Shown here: in pieces, positions 36,998 to 45,835 of the stretch | How positions within the stretch are numbered: the first letter of the stretch is position 1 | Layout: every line of letters begins with the position of its first letter | Assembly: GCA_013215385.1 (NCBI GenBank) | Contig: JABSOY010000002.1 | Coordinates: 98,981-162,980 of the forward strand | Reading direction: 5' to 3' | Length of the DNA stretch: 64,000 bases | From: Colwellia sp. | Lineage (GTDB): Bacteria > Pseudomonadota > Gammaproteobacteria > Enterobacterales > Alteromonadaceae | Program-made: the position numbers and the translations under genes | The notes under the pieces: model-generated | The model's input: only the letters and a program-made list of their open reading frames with translations | Database searches by the model: none | Told to the model about the DNA's origin: nothing

Positions 36998-37183
36998 TTA
37001 TTTAAGTATGTCACGATACATGTTATGAGTATGTTTTGTAAGTGTTTTAAATCTAGCTTTAGTTTGCAATGCTTGATGAAAAAAAGGTAAACAGCTCCCG
37101 TAAAATCCTGCCTTGGGGCTTGTCATTTTAATGTCGACTTTATGAATCATGGTGTTGTAGAGGAGCGATTTTTTCAGGGTTAA
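36998..37183 (-). pseudogene. Possible gene remnant, unassigned
   Basis: An open minus-strand frame of about 60 codons between two stops encodes coding-like sequence (TLKKSLLYNTMIHKVDIKM, TSPKAGFYGSCLPFFHQAL) ending at TAA 36998. I do not recognise it; it has no good start and sits among other remnants, so it is probably the 3' end of a lost gene. It could also be chance. Confidence 0.3.
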
Positions 37184-37235
37184 ATGTCAAGAGTAAGTTC
37201 GTTATTCTCAATTCAGGTGAGAGGCATATTTAAAT

Positions 37236-37269
37236 AATGAGATAGTCTTGATTTTTTAAATGAATTAAT
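37236..37269. repeat. Degenerate half copy of the ilvE-type terminator
   Basis: AATGAGATAGTCTTGATTTT then TTAAATGAATTAA matches the left arm and loop of copies 2 and 3, but the right arm (TTTATCTCGTT) is lost. It suggests a further duplication breakpoint. Confidence 0.5.
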
Positions 37270-37368
37270 ATTGTTCTTTTTAAAGTACTTTTTATAAATT
37301 TTTAAATAAAATAGGGCAACAGTCTTTCAACTATAACCCTAATGATTGATTTATGAATGCGCTATTAA

Positions 37369-37944
37369 TTAGAAATTTGCTTGGAAACTTAAGCCAATAG
37401 ACTGGTAATCACCAACATCTGTATAGCTAATACGCATGCTATTTTCAAAAAAACCAATCGTCGTATTATAGCCAGTAGCACTGTTCATACCATCTCTGTG
37501 CTCTAGGGCAACTTTAATATTGAAATTATTCTGCTGAAGTTGTGTGCCCAATCGAGTGACGTACAGATAATCTTTCCACACTCCTTGCGAATTGTTATCA
37601 AAGCTTTGCTTGATATCCCCGCCTTCTAAAAAAATTAGATGTTCATTATTAATATGGTAAGCAATACCTAAGGTTAACTCGGTTTCATCAAAATAAAAGT
37701 CATTATTTTGTTTTTCATCACGAGTGGTTTGGTATGACAGCTTGCCATAAAAATTCACCGACTTATGCTTTAAAGGAAATTGAATTTTAGCTGAGGCTTT
37801 AAAACCCGTACCGCTATAATCATTAAGGCTAGTATGCACAGCACCCAAATTAACCTGTGCAGCTAATGCTGTTTCTTGGTTTGCATACACTGAAGAACTA
37901 CATAATAGCGTGCTAAAGATTATTGATTTGGTTATATTTTTCAT
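37369..37944 (-). CDS. Small outer-membrane beta-barrel protein
   Basis: A 191-residue protein with a signal peptide (IIFSTLLCSSSVYA) and alternating amphipathic strands (SVNFYGKLSYQTT, ELTLGIAYHINN, FNIKVALEHRDG, SIGLSFQANF), ending in phenylalanine as outer-membrane barrels usually do. The ATG at 37944 is chosen because AAGGTAAC precedes it and the signal peptide starts there; longer in-frame starts are unlikely. About 8-10 strands would fit. No close family recognised. The gene lies between remnants in the scrambled gorA-ilvE stretch and may be recently acquired. Confidence 0.72.
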   Translation of the reverse strand: MKNITKSIIFSTLLCSSSVYANQETALAAQVNLGAVHTSLNDYSGTGFKASAKIQFPLKHKSVNFYGKLSYQTTRDEKQNNDFYFDETELTLGIAYHINNEHLIFLEGGDIKQSFDNNSQGVWKDYLYVTRLGTQLQQNNFNIKVALEHRDGMNSATGYNTTIGFFENSMRISYTDVGDYQSIGLSFQANF

Positions 37945-38109
37945 ATTGTTACCTTGTTTCATTTGAATATAGACTTTAGATGTCAATCATCTTAATGGCA
38001 GGAATAAAATTAGGTTATTTAAAGTGCTAAGCGGCTAGAAAAAATGATGAGTGGTATTTTTGGTACAGAAAATTGGATGTGAATGTACATTAAATCAACA
38101 GACTAGGTT

Positions 38110-38250
38110 AAATATAAAAGATTTGTCGCAGGTGTTAGTTGACTGAGTTGTTGTGTCGTTAACTCTGTGTTTCGGTAAGTTGATTGAAAAGATGGATAAT
38201 TCTTTAGCGGTGATATCTTCAGGTAGGGCAGCAAACTATTTATACCAGCT
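38110..38250 (-). pseudogene. Remnant of a DUF6058-like gene
   Basis: These bases resemble 42990-43160, inside the intact DUF6058-like gene: GACTGAGTTGTTG versus GGCTGAGTTGTTG, then CGGTAAGTT and AACTCTTTAGC / ATTCTTTAGC with GATATCTTC, in the same order and orientation, with a deletion of about 27 bases in between. The frame is broken. It is a decayed fragment of a paralogue, lying next to the ilvE terminator. Confidence 0.75.
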
Positions 38251-38299
38251 GAAAGTCGTTATGCGAGCAATATTAAAGGCTAGGTTTGAGTGTTTAAAC

Positions 38300-38348
38300 A
38301 ACGAGATAAACCTTGATTTTTTTTTAACAAATTAAGTTTTATCTCGTT
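38300..38348. terminator. Terminator hairpin, repeat copy 3 (after ilvE)
   Basis: AACGAGATAAA ... TTTATCTCGTT with long A/T stretches inside; about 60 bp past the ilvE stop on the minus strand. Probably the parent of the copies at 36111 and 35202. Confidence 0.8.
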
Positions 38349-38410
38349 AAGCTTGAACAATTAGTACTGCACGATAGAGTTTAAAATAAACTACCGAGTG
38401 AAACGTTTAA

Positions 38411-39475
38411 TTAAATAGCTTCGATCCAACCAAATTTATCTTCACGGGTACCATATTGAATGCCCGTTAATTCATCATATAAATGCTTGGCAACCGCTCC
38501 CGTTTGATTGTTATTAATAACGTATTCATTACCTTTAAAACTGAATTTTCCTACAGGAGATATGACCGCGGCGGTACCACAACCAAAAACCTCGGTTATT
38601 TTGCCACTGTCAATATCCGCTAATATTTGTTCAATATCTAAACGTTGCTCAGCTATTTCATAACCTAGTGTTGGCGCTAGTTTTAAAATTGAATCACGGG
38701 TAATTCCGGGTAAAATACTGCCACTAAGCGAAGGGGTATATATTTTTTTACCTTCATAAACAAAGCATATATTCATCGCACCCACTTCTTCGATATAACG
38801 ACCTTCAATCGCGTCTAACCATAAAACTTGTGAGTAACCTAACTTAATAACGTCTTCAGAGGCATAAAGGCTGGCTGCATAATTACCTCCTGTTTTAGCT
38901 TCACCGACACCGCCTTTAACGGCGCGACGATACTCATCAGCTACATAAACAGAAATTGGGCTTAAGCCTCCTTCAAAATAAGATCCCGCAGGACCGGCAA
39001 TAATAAAGTGGCTATAATTCGAACTCGCACCTAGGCCAAGTTTAGGGCTAGTAGCAATCATCGTTGGACGAATATATAAAGACGAACCTTCTTGTGCCGG
39101 CACCCAATCTTGATCAAGGTAAACTAATGCTTTAATTGCCTCGAGATGAAGATTTTCGTCAACTTCAGGCATAACCATACGCTTGGCTGAGCGATTAAAT
39201 CGTTTAACATTTTCTGTCGGGCGAAATAAATTAATACCACCACTTGGTTTACGATACGCTTTGAGTCCTTCAAATATTTCCTGACTATAATGAAAAACAG
39301 CTGCTGACGGCTCAAGTACTAAAGAATGATAAGGACTGATCAAGGCATTATGCCAGCCTTTATCTTGGTCAAATTCTTGGGTGAACATATGGTCAGAAAA
39401 TGTCACGCCAAAGCTAAATTCTTCAGGACAAGATTGACGTTTTTCGGGATTAAGTGATTGTATTTTTATAGTCAT
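38411..39475 (-). CDS. ilvE: Branched-chain amino acid aminotransferase (class IV, type II)
   Basis: A 354-residue PLP enzyme of the type II BCAT group (about 340-360 residues). Family motifs: SAAVFHYSQEIFEGLKAYR, RFNRSAKRMVMP, the PLP lysine in EAKTGGNYAASL, the LWLDAIEGRYIEEVG stretch and ITEVFGCGTAAVISPVG. It makes leucine, isoleucine and valine from their keto acids. A divergent Lrp-type regulator gene starts 363 bp upstream. A damaged copy of its 3' end lies about 2.2 kb away on the same strand. Confidence 0.96.
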   Translation of the reverse strand: MTIKIQSLNPEKRQSCPEEFSFGVTFSDHMFTQEFDQDKGWHNALISPYHSLVLEPSAAVFHYSQEIFEGLKAYRKPSGGINLFRPTENVKRFNRSAKRMVMPEVDENLHLEAIKALVYLDQDWVPAQEGSSLYIRPTMIATSPKLGLGASSNYSHFIIAGPAGSYFEGGLSPISVYVADEYRRAVKGGVGEAKTGGNYAASLYASEDVIKLGYSQVLWLDAIEGRYIEEVGAMNICFVYEGKKIYTPSLSGSILPGITRDSILKLAPTLGYEIAEQRLDIEQILADIDSGKITEVFGCGTAAVISPVGKFSFKGNEYVINNNQTGAVAKHLYDELTGIQYGTREDKFGWIEAI

Positions 39476-39838
39476 ATTTTTCCGTGTAATAGCTGTTTAT
39501 TTCACCATTTGACAATGAAGTAGCCATTGATAAAAGTAAGTTTTTCTATATTTACCATAGGTTGCATGAGCAACAAACGAGCGGGGTTAGTTCAGTCAAT
39601 GCAATTTTACAACACTTGACCTCTATATAGAACTAAGGAAAGTCAGTATAGATTCGTTGGTAACGATACTGACAAGATTAAGTTATAGATGAAATATAGC
39701 ATGACAGTCGTTAAGTAGTCATGCCAAAATAACATGTGAAATAACTAATTGTTAGCTTATAAAATCAATAATTAACGCCATATTGATTATTATCACCAAT
39801 ATTAAATAATTAATTAAAAATAAAGGACGCAACATTTT
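39476..39838. other. Divergent promoter region ilvE / Lrp-type regulator
   Basis: 363 AT-rich bases with both promoters; no open reading frame of note. A Lrp-type regulator gene next to an amino-acid aminotransferase suggests that it binds here. No clear palindrome was assigned. Confidence 0.45.
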
Positions 39839-40321
39839 ATGCTTGATTTTACGCTCGACAAAACTGACATTGAGATATTAATGGCATTACAACTTGATGC
39901 TGATATTTCTAATTTAGAATTGGCTGACAAGATATCACTCTCCCCCTCACCTTGTTCCAGACGTGTGAAATTATTAGAAGAAGCTGGTTTTTTTCGTGGC
40001 AAAGTGACTTTGTTAGACCCACAAGCGGTTGGTTTACCGGTAAATGTTTTTCTTCAAATTACCTTAAGTAGGCAAAAAAAGGAAAAATTAGCGGTGTTTG
40101 AAAACAACATTAGCCAGTTTGCTGAAGTTATGGAGTGTTATTTAATGACGGGCGACTTTGATTACCTTATTAAAGTTGCAGTGCCTGATCTTATGAGTTA
40201 TCAAGTTTTTTTAGATAAAGTGACTGAAATGGAAGGTATTAGTCTGATAAAAAGCAGCTTCTCTCTGAAGCAAATTTGTTATAAAACTGAATTACCATTA
40301 AAGCATTTAAATGCTGTTTAA
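39839..40321 (+). CDS. Lrp/AsnC-family transcriptional regulator
   Basis: A 160-residue regulator of normal length. The N-terminal helix-turn-helix is clear (LDKTDIEILMALQLDADISN; LADKISLSPSPCSRRVKLLE), followed by the effector-binding RAM/AsnC domain (about 70-150, VMECYLMTGDFDYLIKVAVPD). Such proteins sense amino acids as octamers. It is divergent from ilvE and likely controls it; AAAGGA before the ATG is a good ribosome site. Confidence 0.93.
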   Translation: MLDFTLDKTDIEILMALQLDADISNLELADKISLSPSPCSRRVKLLEEAGFFRGKVTLLDPQAVGLPVNVFLQITLSRQKKEKLAVFENNISQFAEVMECYLMTGDFDYLIKVAVPDLMSYQVFLDKVTEMEGISLIKSSFSLKQICYKTELPLKHLNAV

Positions 40322-40536
40322 TATTTAAGCCGTTGTACACCTAGGAATATTCATTATGGTTCATAAAAACAGACCAGGTTGTGCGCGTTATGAAAGTTAG
40401 GGTCGTTGAGCATAACCTTTACGCTTATCGATAAATGATCTTGCCCCAAAAAAATGGCCAGTTAATTTAGCACCTTTGCCTTTTTTCGAGGTTTATCGGA
40501 CTTTTAAAATTAAGGTCATAGTGCAGCCGCTTTTAT

Positions 40537-40998
40537 TTAATCCAAGTGCTCTGTTAGTTCGATGTTTTTAGGGATGTTTTTAGATTTTATTCTCGTTGAG
40601 TGTAACATTTGTATTTTCCAGCTTTCCCCATCTTTTATCATTACGGCACTTTCTAACCAAGCGACTGAATCAACATGTTCACCTTTGGTGAATGTTGCTT
40701 TATTCCAGTAGCTAACCCATGCCATTTGTCCGCTAATTTTAGTTTTAATCATACTGAAGTAATTACGTCTTATATATTCAGATGGATTCACAACTTTGAT
40801 TAAATCATCAATAGTCCAGTCTTCACCTGCTTCCAATAATTGAAAGTCTGTCGTTACCAAGTTCTTCATTTTTGTATGATCAATAGCAGACATTGCTGAG
40901 AATAAATCTTGAACGGGTTTAAATGGCTCATTGCTGCCAAAGGATGTTGCACTCATTGTTAGTAATATGAGGGGTAAAAGTCGTTTGAATATACTCAC
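40537..40998 (-). CDS. Exported SnoaL/NTF2-like protein
   Basis: A 153-residue protein with a signal peptide (FKRLLPLILLTMSATSFG) and an NTF2/DUF4440-like alpha-beta fold: VQDLFSAMSAIDHTKMKNLVT, then AWVSYWNKATF and WLESAVMIKDGESWKIQMLHS. The start is uncertain; the GTG at 40998 has GGAG upstream and puts the signal peptide at the N-terminus, while another GTG at 41028 would add 10 residues. Function unknown. Confidence 0.7.
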   Translation of the reverse strand: MSIFKRLLPLILLTMSATSFGSNEPFKPVQDLFSAMSAIDHTKMKNLVTTDFQLLEAGEDWTIDDLIKVVNPSEYIRRNYFSMIKTKISGQMAWVSYWNKATFTKGEHVDSVAWLESAVMIKDGESWKIQMLHSTRIKSKNIPKNIELTEHLD

Positions 40999-41298
40999 AG
41001 GTTTGGAATCTCCATTTAAAAATAACACTTTATCTAAGGGTAAAATTTTTGCTGGTTATAATCGAGAAGCGATGGTAATTGATCTTCTTAAAAGACTAAT
41101 AAAAAAATCGCTGTATTCTATTTAAGGTTCACTCTACCCGATTTTTATTTTTTTTCCATAGTAACAGAAGAAAACATCATTAATTAAGCCTTCTTACTTC
41201 GTATCCCCATATTCTCCTTATTTTGCTAACCACACGTAATTAAAGTATATTAATTTGCCTCCTTCACCTGACGATTGCGGCTTAATAGGGAATAGATC

Positions 41299-42726
41299 AT
41301 GTTAAAAAAATGGAGATTAGTTTCTGCCGTTGCCTTGTGTAGTGTTGCCACTGCATCTGCACAAAATTTAACGGCATTAACCGGCGCAACTGTCCTTGAT
41401 GGTAAAGGTGGTGCTATTGAAAACGGTGTTGTTATTATTAGCGACCATCACATTAGCTGTGTCGGCAGCACAACTGAATGCAAAGTCCCTTCTGGTGCGA
41501 CACAATTTAACTTATCCAAGCACTTTATTACGCCCGGCCTTGTCGATTCACACGTGCATTTTGCACAAACAGGATGGATTGACGGCAGGCCAGATGGTAT
41601 TGAAGCTCCCGATGTCTATCCATACGATGAAACTGTCGCTCAATTACGCGCAAACCCTGACCGATGGCACAAGTCTTACTTATGCAGTGGTATCACGGCT
41701 GTTTACGATGTCGGCGGTGCTGATTGGACCATAACAGACAGTCACGCAACCGACACTGACAGACCAGACCGTGTTCATGTTCGCGCAGCAGGACCACTGA
41801 TAACCTATGCAAGCGCACGCAATCGATTTTTCCAGCTTGGTGAAGCAAGCCAAGCCATGTTTTTACCTATGGACAACGATAAAGAAGTACGTGCCAATGT
41901 GGCGCACTTGAAAAAAATTGGTGCTGCTGCCGTGAAAGTGTGGTTTCTTAAACCAACAGCCGAGCGTGAAAAAGAGTTGGATAATCGTTTAATGTTGGTC
42001 GGCGAACTCGCGCGTAAAGCAGGTTTACCCTTGATTGTTCACTCAACAGGTCTCAGAGAAGCAAAAGTGGCACTTAGAGCGGGCGCAAAAATGTTGGTAC
42101 ACAGCGTTGAAGATAAACTTGTTGACCAAGAGTTTATCGACTTACTCCTTAAAAATGATGCTGTCTATGCGCCAACATTGGTAGTGGGCAGCAACTGGAC
42201 ACGTGCTATGGCTGCTGTTGCCATTGGCAAACCTATTGAAGTGGATGATCCTAATGGCTGTGTTGATAACGCTATTATGGACCGTATTATACATCCCGAA
42301 CTGCTAACTCCTGCTTTAGGTGGCCGTATCAGTGCTACTAGAGCGATGGAACTCTTAGAAGATGCAGGTCGAACGCCGTCCGTCATGTATGCAAACTTAC
42401 GCACTGTTTTCGCCGCAGGTGCACATGTTGTCACAGCAACGGATGCTGGCAATCCGCTCACTCTGCACGGCCCGTCCATATACTCGGAAATGGAAGCCAT
42501 GCAAGCAGCTGGTTTAACACCTATTCAAATCATTACTGCCGCAACACTTAAAGGCGCTGAGGCCATGGGAATAGCATCAAAAACTGGTTCTTTGGAGGTC
42601 GGAAAACTGGCAGATCTGATTGTGATGACGAAAGATCCGCGAAAAGACATCGCAAACTTTAGAAGTCTCAGCCATGTCATGCGCAAGGGCATCCTTAAAA
42701 CACAAAGTGACTTAAAGGTTCGTTAG
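41299..42726 (+). CDS. Exported metal-dependent amidohydrolase
   Basis: A 475-residue amidohydrolase-superfamily enzyme with a signal peptide (SAVALCSVATASAQ). Metal-binding motifs: ITPGLVDSHVHF (HxH), the AAVKVWFL lysine, LIVHSTG, LVHSVED and the catalytic TATDAG. The beginning (TGATVLDGKGGAIENGVVII) and end (TGSLEVGKLADLIVM) are typical of imidazolonepropionase/prolidase-like members. A periplasmic dipeptidase or lactonase role is possible. It appears somewhat richer in GC than its neighbours, which may point to transfer. Confidence 0.9.
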   Translation: MLKKWRLVSAVALCSVATASAQNLTALTGATVLDGKGGAIENGVVIISDHHISCVGSTTECKVPSGATQFNLSKHFITPGLVDSHVHFAQTGWIDGRPDGIEAPDVYPYDETVAQLRANPDRWHKSYLCSGITAVYDVGGADWTITDSHATDTDRPDRVHVRAAGPLITYASARNRFFQLGEASQAMFLPMDNDKEVRANVAHLKKIGAAAVKVWFLKPTAEREKELDNRLMLVGELARKAGLPLIVHSTGLREAKVALRAGAKMLVHSVEDKLVDQEFIDLLLKNDAVYAPTLVVGSNWTRAMAAVAIGKPIEVDDPNGCVDNAIMDRIIHPELLTPALGGRISATRAMELLEDAGRTPSVMYANLRTVFAAGAHVVTATDAGNPLTLHGPSIYSEMEAMQAAGLTPIQIITAATLKGAEAMGIASKTGSLEVGKLADLIVMTKDPRKDIANFRSLSHVMRKGILKTQSDLKVR

Positions 42727-42802
42727 TGATTTAACGATGCTTAGCTAATTTAATTCATGCTACTTAATTGTCAGCCCTATTTCAAAACTATTACGTCAAG
42801 AA

Positions 42803-42824
42803 TGTTGGAGAATCAGCTCCAACA
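42803..42824. terminator. Hairpin between convergent genes
   Basis: TGTTGGAG-AATCAG-CTCCAACA, 8-bp stem with GC content, between the amidohydrolase gene and the convergent DUF6058-like gene. No T-run. Confidence 0.4.
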
Positions 42825-42902
42825 ACGAAAAACTGAAATGACTATATCGTATCAAAGCGGCAGAAGTGAATATTCACATTAATAGCACTAACCCAATCAT
42901 AA

Positions 42903-43556
42903 TTAACTCAGTAGCACATATTTTCGACGAACTTCATCGACCAAACGATGGCGTGAACTTTTTAGTCTTTCGTGTGGCGCGAAGAGCGCACTTACTGAAT
43001 CTAAAAGGTTTACCGCGCGAGTCAGTTGGCTGAGTTGTTGCTCAGTTAACTTGGCTAATTCTGTTAATTCCGTATTGGCGGTAAGTTCATTGATTTCTAA
43101 AATGGAAAACTCTTTAGCAGCGATATCTTCTGGCAAGCCTGATTTAGTGCACAAACCATATATACCATCCAAAAAGTGTTGCCACTCATCCTTTAAATGT
43201 AAATCAAGCGATGCGTTTATTTTATCGTTGGTCGAATAATGTCCCTGTATGCGTAATTGCTCAATGGTTGCTTTATATCGGGATACAAATAAAGAATAAA
43301 TGCTTTTTGTATCGTTTAGCGACTGAGCAATGGCTAGCCAAGAAATATAACCTTTGGCATAGTATTCAATTTCTTGTTCTTCATTGTGCAAGCCAAAAAA
43401 TGAAGTACTCGCTACACTTAGCTGCAATTTATAAGAGCACTTAGGCATGACCTTGAGTTGTTGATAATGGCTTAGTTCCTGCTCGGTTATCTTCGCGGCT
43501 GTAAGTAATTCCTGCTTAGTCAAAAAGTAACGGCTGAGGTAATTGATTAATTCCAT
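42903..43556 (-). CDS. DUF6058-like protein
   Basis: A 217-residue, mostly helical protein. The pattern MELINYLSRYFLTKQELL, an LQ.. ..MPKCSYKL stretch, SFFGLHNEEQEIEYYAKGY and a C-terminal VRRKYVLLS matches my recollection of the DUF6058 family, which has been linked by name to natural-product biosynthesis clusters. No catalytic motif is visible. It is third in a minus-strand group after a GNAT and a GST gene (36-nt gap to the GST). A remnant of a related gene lies at 38110-38250. Confidence 0.6.
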   Translation of the reverse strand: MELINYLSRYFLTKQELLTAAKITEQELSHYQQLKVMPKCSYKLQLSVASTSFFGLHNEEQEIEYYAKGYISWLAIAQSLNDTKSIYSLFVSRYKATIEQLRIQGHYSTNDKINASLDLHLKDEWQHFLDGIYGLCTKSGLPEDIAAKEFSILEINELTANTELTELAKLTEQQLSQLTRAVNLLDSVSALFAPHERLKSSRHRLVDEVRRKYVLLS

Positions 43557-43591
43557 ATGGGTAAATGCCTATTTAATTATTGGAAAATAGC

Positions 43592-44230
43592 TTATTGGTA
43601 ATCCGCTAAACTGAGGTTTTCTTTTTGGCAAACATTAATAATTGCTTGCTGCTTTGCTAAAGCACGCAGGTATTTAGCAAGGTTGCTAAATGCTAAGGGT
43701 GGTTTTTTCATCTCGTCAGCCCAAACTGCCAGCATGAACAAATAAAAGTCACATATGGTAATTGTTTCACCGACCAAGAATTCTTTCTTTGCTAACTCTT
43801 TATCAAGTAACTCAAACATTTCCGTGATTCTACTTTCCTGAGCTTCGACAATATTAGCAGAGTAACTTGTAACTGTGGTGTGCTTTTGGGGATAAAAATA
43901 GACCATAAGTTCAGCCTGCACTGTGTTGGTTAAATACATCAACCATTGGAAAAATTTAGCTCTATCAGGGTTGCCAACTTGCGGGATTAATTGGCAATCA
44001 GGGTGGCTTTCCGCTAAATGAATGCAAATAGCAGCGCTCTCAAAAATAACCAGTTCATCGGCAACCAAGGTGGGAATTCGTCCGGCGGGGTTCAACGCTA
44101 GATAATCCGAAGATTTTTGAGCGCTAGTTTTCCTGTCAACTTTAACAAGCTCAAAATCCACCTTTAACATTTCTAATATAAAGTGCGGTGCCATGCTGGC
44201 ATTAAGGGGAAAATAATATAATTGATACAC
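43592..44230 (-). CDS. Glutathione S-transferase family protein
   Basis: A 212-residue GST with the thioredoxin-like N-domain (MYQLYYFPLNASMAPHFILEM; NPAGRIPTLV with the cis-proline; ESAAICIHLAE for glutathione binding) and an all-helical C-domain (FLVGETITICDFYLF is the N-capping box region). The start is GTG. It is 12 nt after the GNAT gene and forms one unit with it. The substrate is unknown. Confidence 0.92.
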   Translation of the reverse strand: MYQLYYFPLNASMAPHFILEMLKVDFELVKVDRKTSAQKSSDYLALNPAGRIPTLVADELVIFESAAICIHLAESHPDCQLIPQVGNPDRAKFFQWLMYLTNTVQAELMVYFYPQKHTTVTSYSANIVEAQESRITEMFELLDKELAKKEFLVGETITICDFYLFMLAVWADEMKKPPLAFSNLAKYLRALAKQQAIINVCQKENLSLADYQ

Positions 44231-44242
44231 AGATATTCCTTT

Positions 44243-44716
44243 TTACACTTCAAGTGGTTTGATCATGTGCAGGGTTTCAGGTTCAAAGCCGATACTTTGG
44301 TAAAAACCCTTGGCATTGTTGTTATTGGCAAAAACCTCAAGGTGTAGCAAACGATAGCCCTGTGACTTTGCCCAGTTTTCTGCCGCTGTCATCAGTTGCT
44401 TGCCAACACCCAAACCTTGTGCCGACGGCGAAACAGCAAGTAAAGTAACGGTTCCACAAGCTTCACCTGATATCTCGTCTTTATGTTCGCAGGCATGAAT
44501 AAATCCTAAAGGGATATCACTTTTATGCGCTATTAAAAGAACTTGGGCAGCAGACTTTTTGTTGAGTATTTCAGTAATATAATTATCCTGCATTTTTTGC
44601 ACGGTATCGTCGCTATGCCAAGTTAATTTTGCGACTTCCGCCAAGTGAGGAGATAGCTCAAAAATGAATGGCCAATCGGCTTCTAAGGCATTTTTTATGA
44701 TGATAGTGTTTGTCAT
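44243..44716 (-). CDS. GNAT-family N-acetyltransferase
   Basis: A 157-residue acetyl-CoA-dependent transferase. Motif A is clear: VSPSAQGLGVGKQLMTAAENWA (acetyl-CoA pyrophosphate loop), followed by LLHLEVFANNNNAKGFYQSIGF (motif B). It heads the GNAT-GST-DUF6058 group. The acceptor substrate cannot be predicted. Confidence 0.9.
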   Translation of the reverse strand: MTNTIIIKNALEADWPFIFELSPHLAEVAKLTWHSDDTVQKMQDNYITEILNKKSAAQVLLIAHKSDIPLGFIHACEHKDEISGEACGTVTLLAVSPSAQGLGVGKQLMTAAENWAKSQGYRLLHLEVFANNNNAKGFYQSIGFEPETLHMIKPLEV

Positions 44717-44842
44717 GGTGAACTTTCTCTTTAAGACATTTGCATGTGCAATATATCAATAGCGATTATAAAAAATATTTGATATCAGGAAAGTGACACA
44801 ATCTATATTTAAGGGCAATATCTTTCGTTATTTCGATTAAAG

Positions 44843-44867
44843 CAAAGCATTCCAAATGAATGCTTTG
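44843..44867 (-). terminator. Hairpin downstream of the alpha/beta hydrolase gene
   Basis: CAAAGCATTC-CAAAT-GAATGCTTTG is a perfect 10-bp stem about 40 bp past the stop of the hydrolase gene on the minus strand, ahead of the GNAT gene. Confidence 0.55.
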
Positions 44868-44909
44868 TTACTTAACCTAAGCAATAACCTAGATTGAGTG
44901 CTGGCAAGA

Positions 44910-45722
44910 TTATCTTTTTTCGTTCAGCACGTTTAACAGTTGAGTAAACTCATTTATTACAAGTTTAGGCTCATCATAATGGATATTATGGCCACTATTT
45001 TTTGTTAATATTGCTCGTCCTTGTGGAAATTGTTCAGCCCATGCTTTATGCCACTCGCCCATTAACTTTCTGCCCTTATCAGTTAATAACAACATCGGTG
45101 GGTTTGACAACTTTCTCACTGTAGCGATCACAACTACGGGGATGTCTTTTATTTCAGGGTAGTTTGGCATAGGTCGTTTGCTCCAAGATTCCAAATAAGA
45201 ATTATCCAGACCATTTTCTATCCACATTGTTTTCATAATGGAAATTTCTTTTATCGCCTGAGCCAAATCTATCTTACGCATAATATTTAAATCATGTTCA
45301 GAAGTAGGATCAAGCAGTAGCATAGCTTTTACCTTTTCTGGGTAAGTAGCGGCAAATTTTCGAGAAATAATGCCGCCAAAGGAGTGAGATAATAATATAA
45401 CCGGAGATTCTATGTTTAAAGTGTTAAGCAGTTTATTTAAATGTTGTACCGAACTTTCTACAGGAAATTGTCGTCTAAGTTGAGTCGAACGCCCAAGCCC
45501 AACACGTGAATAGCGAATAACGGTTACTAATTTTGATAAATCTTTATAAATGGGATCCCAGGTAGACAAGCTTTGACCCATGCCAGCTTCAAGTAAAACG
45601 ATATGTTCACCTTGGCCCGAAATTTCATAAGCGAGGTCGAACTCGCCAATATTAACTGTTTTAACTTCTGCGTTACTTATAAAAGCGACGAATATAAATA
45701 AAAGGCTAACTATTTTCTTCAT
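44910..45722 (-). CDS. Exported alpha/beta hydrolase
   Basis: A 270-residue hydrolase with a signal peptide (IVSLLFIFVAFISNAE). The nucleophile elbow is LLSHSFGGIIS (serine about 106), HGxG-equivalent LEAGMGQSLSTWDP forms the oxyanion region, and TKNSGHNIHYDEP carries the catalytic His. It is probably an esterase or related enzyme in the periplasm. It is downstream of the AraC-type regulator gene on the same strand with a 113-bp gap. Confidence 0.88.
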   Translation of the reverse strand: MKKIVSLLFIFVAFISNAEVKTVNIGEFDLAYEISGQGEHIVLLEAGMGQSLSTWDPIYKDLSKLVTVIRYSRVGLGRSTQLRRQFPVESSVQHLNKLLNTLNIESPVILLSHSFGGIISRKFAATYPEKVKAMLLLDPTSEHDLNIMRKIDLAQAIKEISIMKTMWIENGLDNSYLESWSKRPMPNYPEIKDIPVVVIATVRKLSNPPMLLLTDKGRKLMGEWHKAWAEQFPQGRAILTKNSGHNIHYDEPKLVINEFTQLLNVLNEKR

Positions 45723-45835
45723 GGTATTTCCTTGGAATCATGTTTGGAATTGAATTTGAACATGATTTCAAGTGGCCTTCGTCTGAGTTGCTCGCATTGG
45801 ACGTCTATTTAGGCCGGAATAGACGTTAAGCAGTC

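Noticed and set aside
40400-40500. Basic minus-strand codons (KGKGAKLTGHFFGARS) that briefly recalled an ArfA-like protein
   Set aside because: Interrupted by stops and without a start; the resemblance is too weak to annotate.
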